Source of the DNA: Gemmatimonadota bacterium
GTDB lineage: Bacteria; Gemmatimonadota; Gemmatimonadetes; Longimicrobiales; Gaopeijiaceae
Direction of reading: 5' to 3'
Assembly (NCBI GenBank): GCA_022340755.1
Contig: JAJDNI010000069.1
Span: 1-32,832, forward strand
Length of the DNA stretch: 32,832 nt
Of the stretch, positions 19,715 to 26,468 are shown in pieces. The position numbers and the translations under genes were made by a program. Each line of letters opens with the position of its first letter. The stretch's first letter is position 1. Under the pieces are notes generated by a model that was given only the letters and a program-made list of their open reading frames with translations, had not been told where the DNA came from and made no database searches.

Positions 19715-20835
19715 GCCGACACCTTGCCGGCGCTGATGCGCCACCGGGGCAGCGCGTCCCGCCGAATCCGGACGTCGCTCTCCTTCGGGGCGGTCAGCAC
19801 GACCTGCCCGGTCTCTTCCCGCTCCATCAGTTCCAGCACCCTCTCGCTCCTGCCTCCGTCCAGCTCCGCGAACACGTCGTCCAGCAGGATCAGTGGCTCC
19901 TGGCTTCGTGTCTCCCGGATCGTGCGGGCCTCCACCAGACGCAGCGCAAGCGCCGCGGTCCTCCGTTGCCCGCCGGACCCGTAGTCCCGGAGGTCCAGCT
20001 CGTCTCCTTCGTTCTCCAGCCTCAAGACCACCTCGTCCCGATGCGGGCCCACCACGGTGGTCCCGTTCCTTCGCTCACGCTCGGCGGACGCCACCAGCGC
20101 GTCCCTGTAGGCCTCCGCCACTTCCTCGGCACTCCGTGCGCCGTCGAGGTGCACGCTCGAGCGGTACGCCATGCGCGCACCCGCGCCACCCGATACCGCC
20201 GCGTAGTACTCGCGGAAGGCATCGCACCGCGTCTCGATCCACTCCCTCCTGGCCGCCGCCACGGCGGCGCCGGAGCGCACCAGCCCCTGGTCCCAAGCCA
20301 TCACCACTCCGCCCGGCTGCTCGTCCTTCAGAGCGGCGTTGCGCCGCACCAGGATCTTCCTGAACTCCTGGAGCGCACGGAGATACCCCGGAACGCTCAA
20401 CGAGAGCACGATGTCGAGGTACCGTCTGCGCTCTCCCGGGCCTCCGCTCACCAACTCCACGTCAGCGGGTGAAAAGACCACCGCCGCGACGCGCCCGAGA
20501 GCGTCACCAACGCGTTCGGGCTCCACCCCGTCCACCGTGATCTTCTTTCGCTTCCCCCTCTTCTGGTACGCCGCCGTCACCTGGACCGGAGGTACTTCTC
20601 CGACGTCCGCAGCCAGATCTCCCGTCACACGGAAGACCTCTTCCCCGAACGCCACGAGCTGCTCATCCCGGGCGCCTCGGAAGCTACGGAACGTCTCCAG
20701 GTAGTAGATGGCTTCGAGGAGGTTGGACTTCCCCTGGGCGTTGTCACCCACAATGGCAACGCCCTCCGGCGGGAGCTCCAGATCCTGGGTCCCGAGGTTC
20801 CGGAAATGCCGGAGCGTGAGTCTGCTCAGGTGCAC
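19711..20835 (-). CDS. recF: DNA replication and repair protein RecF
   Basis: Predicted 374 residues, normal length. RecF is an SMC-like ATPase that, with RecO and RecR, loads RecA at single-strand gaps. Seen: Walker A GDNAQGKSN at 30-38 after LRHFRNL; the ABC-type signature region DYGSGGQRRTAALALRL; and Walker B with LILLDDVFAELD near the C-terminus. The start codon is GTG at 20835 (GTG CAC CTG), matching the family's short N-terminus, though no strong Shine-Dalgarno is visible. It overlaps dciA by 4 bp. The expected upstream neighbour dnaN is absent; a crotonase gene comes next, 190 bp away on the same strand, so recF probably has its own promoter in that gap. Confidence 0.95.
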   Translation of the reverse strand: MHLSRLTLRHFRNLGTQDLELPPEGVAIVGDNAQGKSNLLEAIYYLETFRSFRGARDEQLVAFGEEVFRVTGDLAADVGEVPPVQVTAAYQKRGKRKKITVDGVEPERVGDALGRVAAVVFSPADVELVSGGPGERRRYLDIVLSLSVPGYLRALQEFRKILVRRNAALKDEQPGGVVMAWDQGLVRSGAAVAAARREWIETRCDAFREYYAAVSGGAGARMAYRSSVHLDGARSAEEVAEAYRDALVASAERERRNGTTVVGPHRDEVVLRLENEGDELDLRDYGSGGQRRTAALALRLVEARTIRETRSQEPLILLDDVFAELDGGRSERVLELMEREETGQVVLTAPKESDVRIRRDALPRWRISAGKVSA

Positions 20836-21025
20836 GGACCGGCGGCCGGGGAGAGCCCTCGAAACATGGAGAAATTTAACCTTTCAGGGGGAGGTCGACC
20901 ACCCCGGGGATGCACAACGGAAGCTGTTGGGAAGCAATGACTTGCGCCTATCTGCGAGGCCGTCGCGCCGAACGCGCGATGGGACGCGAAACGCCCCCCT
21001 CCCGCGCACCGTCGATGAAGGCCGC

Positions 21026-21811
21026 TCAGCGTCCCTTGAAGTCCGCTTTCCTCTTCTCCAGGAAGGCGCTCATCCCCTCCTTCATGTCCTCCGTCGAGGC
21101 GAGCAGGCCGAAAAGTGAGGACTCGAAGTCCTGAGCCTCCGAGAACGACGTGTCCACCCCTCGGTAGATGGACTCCAGCGCCATGCGCACCGCAACGGGC
21201 CCGTTCCGCGTGACCTTGTGGAGGAGAGCCTTGGCGCGATCGAGGAGCTCGGATCGGGGGACGACCGCGGACACGAGACCGATCTCCGCGGCCCGCTCCG
21301 CGCCGACGCGCTCGCCCGTCAGTGTCAACTCCACGGCGCGGCCCAACCCGATGAGCCGCGCGAGCCGGATCGTGCCGCCGTATCCGGGGATGATCCCGAG
21401 GCTGACCTCCGGAAACCCGAACCAGGCGTTCTCGCTGGCGATGCGCAAGTGGCACGCCAACGTCAACTCGCACCCTCCGCCGAGGGCGTAGCCCCCCACG
21501 GCGGCGAGCACCGGCTTGGGGAACCGCTCGATCTCGCGGAACACCTCCTGGCCCTGGCGGCTGACCTGGACGCCTCCCACGGCGTCCATCTTCGCCAGCT
21601 CGGCAATGTCGGCGCCGGCCACGAACGCCTTCTCTCCCGCGCCGATGAGGATCACACCCCTCACCTTGTCGTCCGCACGGAGGCCGGCGAACACGTCGCC
21701 CAGCTCGGAGATCAGATCTGCGTTGAGTGCGTTCAGCTTGTCCTGTCGATCGATGACGACAACGGCAAGGTCGCCGTCCCACTCGACGCGGATGTAGGTC
21801 AAGTCCGTCAT
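21026..21811 (-). CDS. Enoyl-CoA hydratase/crotonase family protein
   Basis: Predicted 261 residues. It hydrates 2-enoyl-CoA, probably in fatty-acid beta-oxidation. Both catalytic glutamates of true hydratases are present: Glu 115 in GGGCELTLACH and Glu 135 in FGFPEVSLGI. The CoA and oxyanion region reads KAFVAGADIAEL at about 61-72, and the C-terminal helix ends FLEKRKADFKGR, typical of the family. ATG at 21811 was preferred over the frame's upstream extension because MTDLTYIRVEWDG matches family N-termini; the ribosome site is weak. It is divergent from ssb and upstream of recF on the same strand. No other beta-oxidation gene is nearby. Confidence 0.93.
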   Translation of the reverse strand: MTDLTYIRVEWDGDLAVVVIDRQDKLNALNADLISELGDVFAGLRADDKVRGVILIGAGEKAFVAGADIAELAKMDAVGGVQVSRQGQEVFREIERFPKPVLAAVGGYALGGGCELTLACHLRIASENAWFGFPEVSLGIIPGYGGTIRLARLIGLGRAVELTLTGERVGAERAAEIGLVSAVVPRSELLDRAKALLHKVTRNGPVAVRMALESIYRGVDTSFSEAQDFESSLFGLLASTEDMKEGMSAFLEKRKADFKGR

Positions 21812-21989
21812 GATGAGAGACCGGTAGGTGCGTGCGGAGAAGACGTCGGATCGACGCAAGATAGCGTCCCAGGGTACGATGGAAAAACGCGGTCGCGAGG
21901 CTTACCTTAGGCCCTCGCGGCTCCGACGGAGCCGTCCTCGTCTCTCGCACCGGCAGGCCCACGCGGGCCGCATCAGGAGTCCTCCCCAC

Positions 21990-22442
21990 ATGAGTCGGTC
22001 ACTCAACAAGGTCATGCTCATCGGCAACGTCGGGAACGATCCCGAGATCCGGGCCACTTCGTCCGGAGCCCGCGTCGCCAAGCTCTCCCTGGCCACGAAC
22101 AGGAGCTGGTCCGATCGGTCGGGACAGCAGCAGGAGAAGACCGAGTGGCACCGCCTCACCGTCTTCGGGCGCTTGGTGGACATCGTCGAGCAATGGGTCC
22201 ACAAAGGTGATCGGCTCTACGTCGAGGGTCGCATCGAGTACTCGCAGACGCAGGACGACCAGGGCGGCACCAGGTACTGGACCGATATCGTCATCACCGA
22301 GATGGTAATGCTCGGCTCCAGCGGCCCCGGGAGCGGTGGCTATGCCGGGAGCGACTACGGAAGCGGCGGTGGATCCAACCGCGGTGGAGGCCCGCCCGAG
22401 CCTCCCACGGGCAGCGACGTCGACGACGACCTCCCCTTCTAG
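21990..22442 (+). CDS. ssb: Single-stranded DNA-binding protein
   Basis: Predicted 150 residues. It coats single-stranded DNA during replication, repair and recombination. The OB-fold covers about 1-110: SLNKVMLIGNVGNDPEIR, WHRLTVFGRLVDIVEQWVHKGDRLYVEGRIEY and TDIVITEMVMLG. A flexible Gly/Ser-rich linker leads to the acidic tip DVDDDLPF that recruits partner proteins. The start is ATG at 21990 with AGGAG about 10 nt upstream. It is monocistronic, divergent from the crotonase gene, and followed by a strong hairpin. The usual rpsF/rpsR neighbours are absent, so this is an ssb outside the ribosomal-protein context. Confidence 0.96.
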   Translation: MSRSLNKVMLIGNVGNDPEIRATSSGARVAKLSLATNRSWSDRSGQQQEKTEWHRLTVFGRLVDIVEQWVHKGDRLYVEGRIEYSQTQDDQGGTRYWTDIVITEMVMLGSSGPGSGGYAGSDYGSGGGSNRGGGPPEPPTGSDVDDDLPF

Positions 22443-22494
22443 GACCGACACATCGTCGGGCTGTCCACCAGAAACCCGAGCGTGTCGACTCGAG

Positions 22495-22523
22495 CCGGGC
22501 CCCCGGAAGCTACGGGGGCCCGG
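22495..22523. terminator. 11-bp GC stem after ssb
   Basis: CCGGGCCCCCG pairs perfectly with CGGGGGCCCGG around a 7-nt loop (GAAGCTA), between the convergent ssb and cytochrome c genes. There is no T-tract on the plus strand. Confidence 0.6.
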
Positions 22524-22565
22524 TGAGGTACCGCCCCACTATCGGTCTTCAGGGTTCAGGAACCC

Positions 22566-23477
22566 TCATTCCCCGCCCTTCGGCAATGGGGGCAACGATC
22601 GAAGGAAGATCCACAGCGCCCGCCGCTCGCTGTCGGTCATGGAACGAACCACGGGCCACGGCATCACCTTCGGGTCCACCTCTCGACCATCCGGCGTTCT
22701 TCCGTCGTTGAAGAACGACATGAACTGGCCTTCGGTCCAAGAGCCGAGTCCCGTGACCGTGTCCGGGGTCAGGTTCGTCGCCAGAGGCCAATCCGGAGGC
22801 GTGCCGGGGACCTTGCCGCCGGCGAAGCGCTCACCGTGGCACCCGGCACAAGGGCCGGCCAGGTAGCGCCCGTACGCCACCGTCTCACCCTCGGGGGGCT
22901 GTGAGAAGCTCCGGTCCGAGTGATTGATCATCTCGGCAGGGATGAGCGGGAACCGGCCGAAGAGGTAAAGCGCTCGCGCGAGGGGACCGATCGTCTCGTC
23001 TCGAGGCGGAGAATCGACGGGAGGGGCGGCTTTCAGGTAGCTGATCAGGGCCCCCAGATCCTCGGGCCCGATGGTCCTGTATTCGTACGACGGCATGAAG
23101 ACGAGCGGAGTGCCGTCGGGTCGGACTCCGTCCCTGATGGCGCGCACCCAGTCCTCGTCGGAAGCGTACCGAGGGGCCACCCCGTTTCGCCCGGACGTCA
23201 GGTTTGCCGATTGGATTCGCCCCAGCATGGGCATGGCATCGATGACGACGCGCCCCGCGAGGTTGGAGCCGTGACACTGTGTGCACCCGCGGATGTCCGC
23301 GACGTGAGCCCCCCGCGCCAGCGTGATGGAGTCCGACGAAGTCGTCACCTGGGGGACTTCGACGTCGTACTTCCTGCTGAGGTGTCGGTCGCTGATGACG
23401 TAAACCGCGATCAACGCGACGATCAGCAGTACGACCAGGCTCACCAAGAGCCCGAACAGGATCTTCAGAATCTTCAC
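22566..23477 (-). CDS. Membrane-anchored dihaem cytochrome c
   Basis: Predicted 303 residues. One N-terminal transmembrane helix (about 5-29) anchors it with the remainder in the periplasm. Two class I haem-c domains follow: CTQCH at 65-69 with likely axial Met 128 in VFMPSYEY, and CAGCH at 210-214 with likely axial Met 272 in VMPWP. It resembles the c-type subunits of alcohol or sugar dehydrogenases and other electron-shuttling cytochromes. The start is GTG at 23477; the ribosome site is poor, but MKILKILFGLL is a good membrane-anchor start. It lies 30 bp downstream of the small PPF-domain gene and may be co-transcribed with it. No dehydrogenase partner is in the window, so the electron donor is unknown. 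Confidence 0.92.
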   Translation of the reverse strand: MKILKILFGLLVSLVVLLIVALIAVYVISDRHLSRKYDVEVPQVTTSSDSITLARGAHVADIRGCTQCHGSNLAGRVVIDAMPMLGRIQSANLTSGRNGVAPRYASDEDWVRAIRDGVRPDGTPLVFMPSYEYRTIGPEDLGALISYLKAAPPVDSPPRDETIGPLARALYLFGRFPLIPAEMINHSDRSFSQPPEGETVAYGRYLAGPCAGCHGERFAGGKVPGTPPDWPLATNLTPDTVTGLGSWTEGQFMSFFNDGRTPDGREVDPKVMPWPVVRSMTDSERRALWIFLRSLPPLPKGGE

Positions 23478-23507
23478 TTGTTGTCGATTCGGATGACACC
23501 GGCGTCG

Positions 23508-23840
23508 CTACGATTCATCCATCACCTCGGCCTCCGTCTCCCATAGGCCCAGGAGGTACTCTTCGTAGCGTTCCGGATGTTGACGATAGTCCTCGACCCA
23601 GACATCGAAGGGGGGTAGCGCCAGCTTCCCGGAAAGCCAATCCGTGGCTATCCGCACCATCTCCGCATAGGAGAGATCACCCCCCCCACCGCCTTCTCGA
23701 TGGGCACGCTGCGCAAGAAGGTAGATCTCGTCCGGGCTCAGATAGAGGAGCATGTCGGCTACCTGGGCCGAGCAGTAGTCGAGATATTTCGCACGCAGGA
23801 CTTCGAGGGGCTCGCGTGAGCCCGCCTGACCTGCGTCCAC
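23508..23840 (-). CDS. Small uncharacterised protein, PPF-W domain only (family member A)
   Basis: Predicted 110 residues; I do not recognise a named family. The start is GTG at 23840 with a strong GGAGGG 6 nt upstream. The protein is mostly helical and acidic, without a signal peptide. It has the pattern EVLRAKYLDYCSAQ at about 13-26, LSPDEIYLLAQRA at about 34-46, a poly-Gly stretch at 50-54, and LALPPFDVWVEDYRQHPERY at about 73-92. The same arrangement occurs in the genes at 24539-25129 and 26469-27152, so the three form a local paralogous family of which this is the single-domain form. It precedes the cytochrome c gene by 30 bp. No catalytic residues are evident. An adaptor or protein-binding role is possible but is a guess. 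Confidence 0.75.
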   Translation of the reverse strand: MDAGQAGSREPLEVLRAKYLDYCSAQVADMLLYLSPDEIYLLAQRAHREGGGGGDLSYAEMVRIATDWLSGKLALPPFDVWVEDYRQHPERYEEYLLGLWETEAEVMDES

Positions 23841-23954
23841 AGGCGACCCTCCAGCTGGACGTGAAAAACCCCTTCGAATCGCCGTACGCGTCGTGCCCCG
23901 AAGGGCTCGACTTGCGCAGAAGCTATGACTCGAAGGGGCTTGAAACGCAAGCCT

Positions 23955-24164
23955 TCAGGATGTCGTCGCCGCGATTCCCGTGTCGGGCGGAGTGGGCAGG
24001 GCCTCCGTGCGTTCACGGAGATGACGATAGATGGATCGTCTCGTGAGGCCGTACAGCACCACGCGACTCAGGAACTCCGGGTCGGTCCTCTGGACCTCCT
24101 CGGCCTGCGCAGCGACGTCGCGGGGCAACCGCACATTGAGCTGTACGGAGCACGTTTCCCACAT
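23955..24164 (-). CDS. Small ribbon-helix-helix-like putative regulator
   Basis: Predicted 69 residues. The N-terminal VQLNVRLPRDV has the alternating pattern of a ribbon-helix-helix beta-strand, followed by two predicted helices (AAQAEEVQRT and EFLSRVVLYGLTRRSIYRHLRER). Such proteins bind DNA operators as dimers and often act as antitoxins or autoregulators. ATG at 24164 is preferred over GTG at 24170 because GAGG lies 7 nt upstream of the ATG. No toxin gene is adjacent. Upstream lies the palindrome-rich 24165-24538 spacer, including a TTCACG/CGTGAA inverted repeat 43-64 bp before the start that could be its own operator. Domain assignment is by pattern only. Confidence 0.6.
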   Translation of the reverse strand: MWETCSVQLNVRLPRDVAAQAEEVQRTDPEFLSRVVLYGLTRRSIYRHLRERTEALPTPPDTGIAATTS

Positions 24165-24385
24165 GGGCACACCTCACCCGTCTCTTGGATGGAAAAATGC
24201 TACACTTTCACGGTACTGATCGCGTGAAGCGGACCGTGTGCTCTCCCGTGTGGGAAGGAGCTGACTGCCTCGAGGTGAGCACCATGTTAAAGCCCATTTT
24301 CGACCCGCGCAACCCCCTCGAGCCGCAAATCACATTGCCGCAACATATCGGCAAGTTGTTGTGTCACAATGACTTACAAATAGAC

Positions 24386-24399
24386 GTTTCGCGCGAAAC
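24386..24399. repeat. 14-bp perfect palindrome with parS-like arms (GTTTC...GAAAC)
   Basis: GTTTCGCGCGAAAC is perfectly symmetrical. Its GTTTC/GAAAC arms match the arms of the ParB-binding parS consensus, but the centre is GCGC rather than ACGT. It is the only such site I noticed in the window. Confidence 0.4.
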
Positions 24400-24517
24400 C
24401 AGGTGTTCCTCAAGAGCGAGACAGCTCCCACACCAGGAGGGGATCGAGCCGAAAACCCCGATGAATGCTAGGATATCTGGGGGCGCAAGCCCCCGCGCCC
24501 CGAGAGGATACCGTTAC

Positions 24518-24537
24518 CGATTTTTTGCAAAAAATCG
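24518..24537 (-). terminator. 20-bp perfect palindrome immediately after a stop codon
   Basis: CGATTTTTT-GC-AAAAAATCG ends 1 bp from the stop codon of the 24539-25129 gene. A hairpin of A/T pairs is weak as a terminator; the GC-rich GCAA-loop hairpin at 24479-24494 follows and might finish the job. A protein-binding site is the alternative. Confidence 0.35.
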
Positions 24538-24538
24538 A

Positions 24539-25129
24539 CTACGGCAGAGCGGAGCGCAGGAAGGCCTCCAATGTGGCCGGTTCGAAGTCCAGGAACCGCC
24601 TGCGGAGGTTCCCGGCATCACGTTCGCAGAACACGGCGGTGGTGCGATGCACGTGTCCTTGGCCGACCGGCTCGAACGTGATGTAACCGCGCCAGAAGCC
24701 ACCGTCACGGAACGCGCGCAGGCGCGCCAGCCACTCGCGGCCCGCGAACCTCATCCCCTGGGTGGCCATCGTCGACGGGGCGTCGGCGGTGGGACCGTCC
24801 GCAGATTCATCCAGATCCGCGAGATGGGCATCCGGATTCTGTCGGAGGTCCTCGTACCAGATCTCGAACGGCGGAAGTGGCAGCAACTGCTCACAGTACC
24901 GGACGAGGAGGGCCATGGGATCGTCCGACACGGACTCCGGTGCGACACCGGAGTCGAGGGCGGCCGTGCGCGCACGTCGATACAGCGGCCGAATGGCTTC
25001 TCTCGGAAGCAATTGGAGGAGCCGTGCCGCCTGCCGGCGGCGATACGAACCGTATCGTACACGCAACTCGGTGTTGTCGACCGCAGGTACGGCGACTGGC
25101 TGCCCGAACACGAGCGAACTCTGGACCAT
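24539..25129 (-). CDS. Uncharacterised two-domain protein, PPF-W domain then W-GY domain (family member B)
   Basis: Predicted 196 residues, no recognised name. The first domain (about 15-105) has LRVRYGSYRRRQAARLL, LPREAIRPLYRRAR and LPLPPFEIWYEDLRQNP at about 84-99. A linker rich in Asp, Ala, Pro and Thr (about 106-122) leads to a second domain (about 130-196) with EWLARLRAF, FWRGYITFEP at 145-154, HRTTAVFCER and a C-terminal LEAFLRSALP. Member C (26469-27152) has both domains in the reverse order. The start is ATG at 25129, sharing one base with the TGA of the upstream gene (TGATG), so translation is coupled to that gene; an upstream TTG at 25132 is less likely. No signal peptide or membrane segment is present. 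Function is unknown. Confidence 0.78.
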   Translation of the reverse strand: MVQSSLVFGQPVAVPAVDNTELRVRYGSYRRRQAARLLQLLPREAIRPLYRRARTAALDSGVAPESVSDDPMALLVRYCEQLLPLPPFEIWYEDLRQNPDAHLADLDESADGPTADAPSTMATQGMRFAGREWLARLRAFRDGGFWRGYITFEPVGQGHVHRTTAVFCERDAGNLRRRFLDFEPATLEAFLRSALP

Positions 25130-26019
25130 CAATGGACGACCAGCGAGCCCGCGACCGAGGCCGCTACCCGCACGGACTGAACCCTGGGCTCATGTCCGTG
25201 AAGCGCACCCAGGGTCTCGCGCGCTCCGAAGGTATTGAGCAGTCGATCGACTGACCGGAATCGCTCCGGCTCGAAGCGAGCGATGAGGGCGGCCAGCCCC
25301 CGGCGCATGACGGCGACGCTCTGGCGTGTCTCCATCAGGGACTCCGGGAAGGGAAGGCGGACCTGGTAGGCCAGCGCGTCTCCCGCGGAGACGGGAACCA
25401 ATCGCCTGAGGTCACCGTCGGGGAATGCGTCCAGGAGCGCATGCTCCAACTGGGCGTCGGGCTCCTGGAAAGCGGTGCGGAAGACGAGCGCCCCGAGGTC
25501 GTAGTCGAGGTTCGCGCGCGTGAGCCTGCCCGGACCCATGACGATCCGGATGGACGTCCCCTCATGCAGGTCGAGATCCCGGCACACGTCCCGAAAGCCG
25601 ATACGGAAGAACGTGGGACGCGTGAGGGGGCCGAATCCGACCCGTCCGAGGACACGCAGACCGAGACGCAGGGCATACTGGCGAAGGGGGACCAGGGCTG
25701 CGGGGTCGGTGGCCGCACTCGTGACCAGAGCGTTCATGTGCTCGAGGGTGGGCTCGTAGACCCAATCCAGAACGACCAACTCGGTGCTCAGGTCGAGCAC
25801 CTTCAGCTGGCCGCTTCCCAGATCCACGGACTCGGCGGAGGACGGGTACCTGCCCTCCACCACCAGGGCCAGCCCGATGTCTTCGATCCTCCCTCCCGGC
25901 GTGTCCAACTCGTGGACGTCGCGGTACTGCACCACTGCTCGCGTCAAGGGCAACTCGCACACGCCCGGGACGTCACCCATGGCTTCGGGGAGGGTGTCGG
26001 TCAGCACGCTCGGATCCAT
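25129..26019 (-). CDS. Uncharacterised 296-residue protein coupled to family member B
   Basis: I do not recognise this protein. It is mixed alpha/beta with long beta-prone stretches (LKVLDLSTELVVLDWVY, TSIRIVMGPG) and Arg-rich helices near the C-terminus, and has no signal peptide, membrane helix or Cys motif. The C-terminal end is beta-prone (VQSVRVAASVAGSLVV). ATG at 26019 is chosen because GGAG lies 6 nt upstream; GTG at 26031 and ATG at 26025 are too close to or overlap that site. Its stop overlaps the start of member B, so the two are made together and may interact. The gene is divergent from member C across a 449-bp spacer. Confidence 0.75.
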   Translation of the reverse strand: MDPSVLTDTLPEAMGDVPGVCELPLTRAVVQYRDVHELDTPGGRIEDIGLALVVEGRYPSSAESVDLGSGQLKVLDLSTELVVLDWVYEPTLEHMNALVTSAATDPAALVPLRQYALRLGLRVLGRVGFGPLTRPTFFRIGFRDVCRDLDLHEGTSIRIVMGPGRLTRANLDYDLGALVFRTAFQEPDAQLEHALLDAFPDGDLRRLVPVSAGDALAYQVRLPFPESLMETRQSVAVMRRGLAALIARFEPERFRSVDRLLNTFGARETLGALHGHEPRVQSVRVAASVAGSLVVH

Positions 26020-26097
26020 CGGCATCTCCACCGCATGTCGGTCCCGAAAGGGGACGATTCACCGACACGGGACGGCGCCTGCGGGCACACGCGCACC

Positions 26098-26127
26098 TTG
26101 ACACCCGCCGGACGGTCCGAGTAGCTT
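26098..26127 (+). promoter_or_regulatory. Possible promoter (TTGACA, 18 bp, TAGCTT)
   Basis: A perfect -35 hexamer at 26098-26103 is followed after 18 bp by TAGCTT at 26122-26127. It points towards the intrinsic terminator at 26173-26216, with no open reading frame between. The -10 overlaps the left arm of a hairpin (26114-26155), so promoter and hairpin may not both be real. Confidence 0.35.
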
Positions 26128-26155
26128 CGCCTCAGCGAACGAGGAAGCTCGGGCC
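26114..26155 (+). ncRNA. Stem-loop of a possible short terminated transcript
   Basis: GGTCCG and AGCTTC pair with CGGGCC and GAAGCT (one G-U pair, a 3-nt bulge, 15-nt loop). With the intrinsic terminator 18 nt downstream it could form the body of an RNA of about 80-100 nt. No known RNA family was recognised; it lacks SRP, RNase P, tmRNA and tRNA signatures. Confidence 0.3.
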
Positions 26156-26172
26156 GCCAACCCGTGCCTTCA

Positions 26173-26216
26173 GAGAGCGTCTCCGGTGCCAGCCGGGGAC
26201 GCTCTCTTTCGTTTCA
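26173..26216 (+). terminator. Strong intrinsic terminator, plus strand
   Basis: A 14-bp stem (GAGAGCGTCTCCGG with CCGGGGACGCTCTC, one G-U pair) around a 6-nt loop is followed by TTTCGTTTCA. It terminates rightward transcription, yet no plus-strand gene lies to its left before the minus-strand gene ending region at 26019. Confidence 0.75.
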
Positions 26217-26230
26217 TCATTTTCCGCTGC

Positions 26231-26257
26231 GGAAAAGAAACCCGGCCTCCGCCGGGT
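26231..26257 (-). terminator. Intrinsic terminator, minus strand
   Basis: Read on the minus strand, ACCCGGC-GGAG-GCCGGGT is followed by TTCTTTTCC. It terminates leftward transcription, but the only gene to its right (26469) points away from it. Confidence 0.6.
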
Positions 26258-26370
26258 ACCCTTGCCGCCCGACAGGACCTTCGGCCTGCCGGCACTGCAC
26301 CCATCAGGACTCCTGCCAGGGAGCCTGCCGTACGATAACCATCTGTTTACGCGGCGGGCAAGGAAAACGT
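26258..26370 (-). ncRNA. Candidate structured small RNA ending at the minus-strand terminator
   Basis: The minus-strand sequence can form a closing stem (26353-26363 with 26260-26269, one bulge) enclosing two hairpins: 26305-26327 (two 4-bp stems stacked with a one-base bulge) and 26273-26288 (CAGG/CCTG arms around a bulged inner C-G pair). The intrinsic terminator directly follows the closing stem. The 5' end and promoter are not defined. No family signature was recognised, so this is a structural guess. Confidence 0.35.
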
Positions 26371-26468
26371 CCGGCACCGCTCCGTCCCGCGCTCCGGCGC
26401 CGGCTTGCCGGGCGCGGGCGGCTTCCTATCTTCCGGCATCCTCACGCCACGGAGCTCTCCACTCCTCC

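Larger units (their letters stand above)
24165..24538. other. Palindrome-rich 374-bp spacer
   Basis: No convincing gene lies here. It contains a series of inverted repeats: TTCACG/CGTGAA (24207-24228), TTGCCG-8 nt-CGGCAA (24335-24354), TTGTG-T-CACAA (24359-24369), GTTTCGCGCGAAAC (24386-24399), a GGGGGC-GCAA-GCCCCC hairpin (24479-24494) and a 20-bp perfect A/T-rich palindrome (24518-24537). Several patches are distinctly AT-richer than the genes around. It lies between two minus-strand genes, so it must hold the promoter of the small regulator and possibly a terminator for the gene at 24539. Confidence 0.6.

Noticed and set aside
24576-24591. GGTTCGAAGTCC, resembling a tRNA T-loop
   Set aside because: The flanking bases cannot form a T-stem or acceptor stem, and it lies within the coding region of member B.
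24185-25180. A 331-residue plus-strand reading frame over the palindromic spacer and family member B
   Set aside because: Composition changes abruptly along it, it crosses several hairpins, and the minus-strand genes have better starts and a shared domain pattern.
26132-26377. An 81-residue minus-strand reading frame in the intergenic region
   Set aside because: It runs through both terminator hairpins, has no ribosome site and no protein-like pattern.
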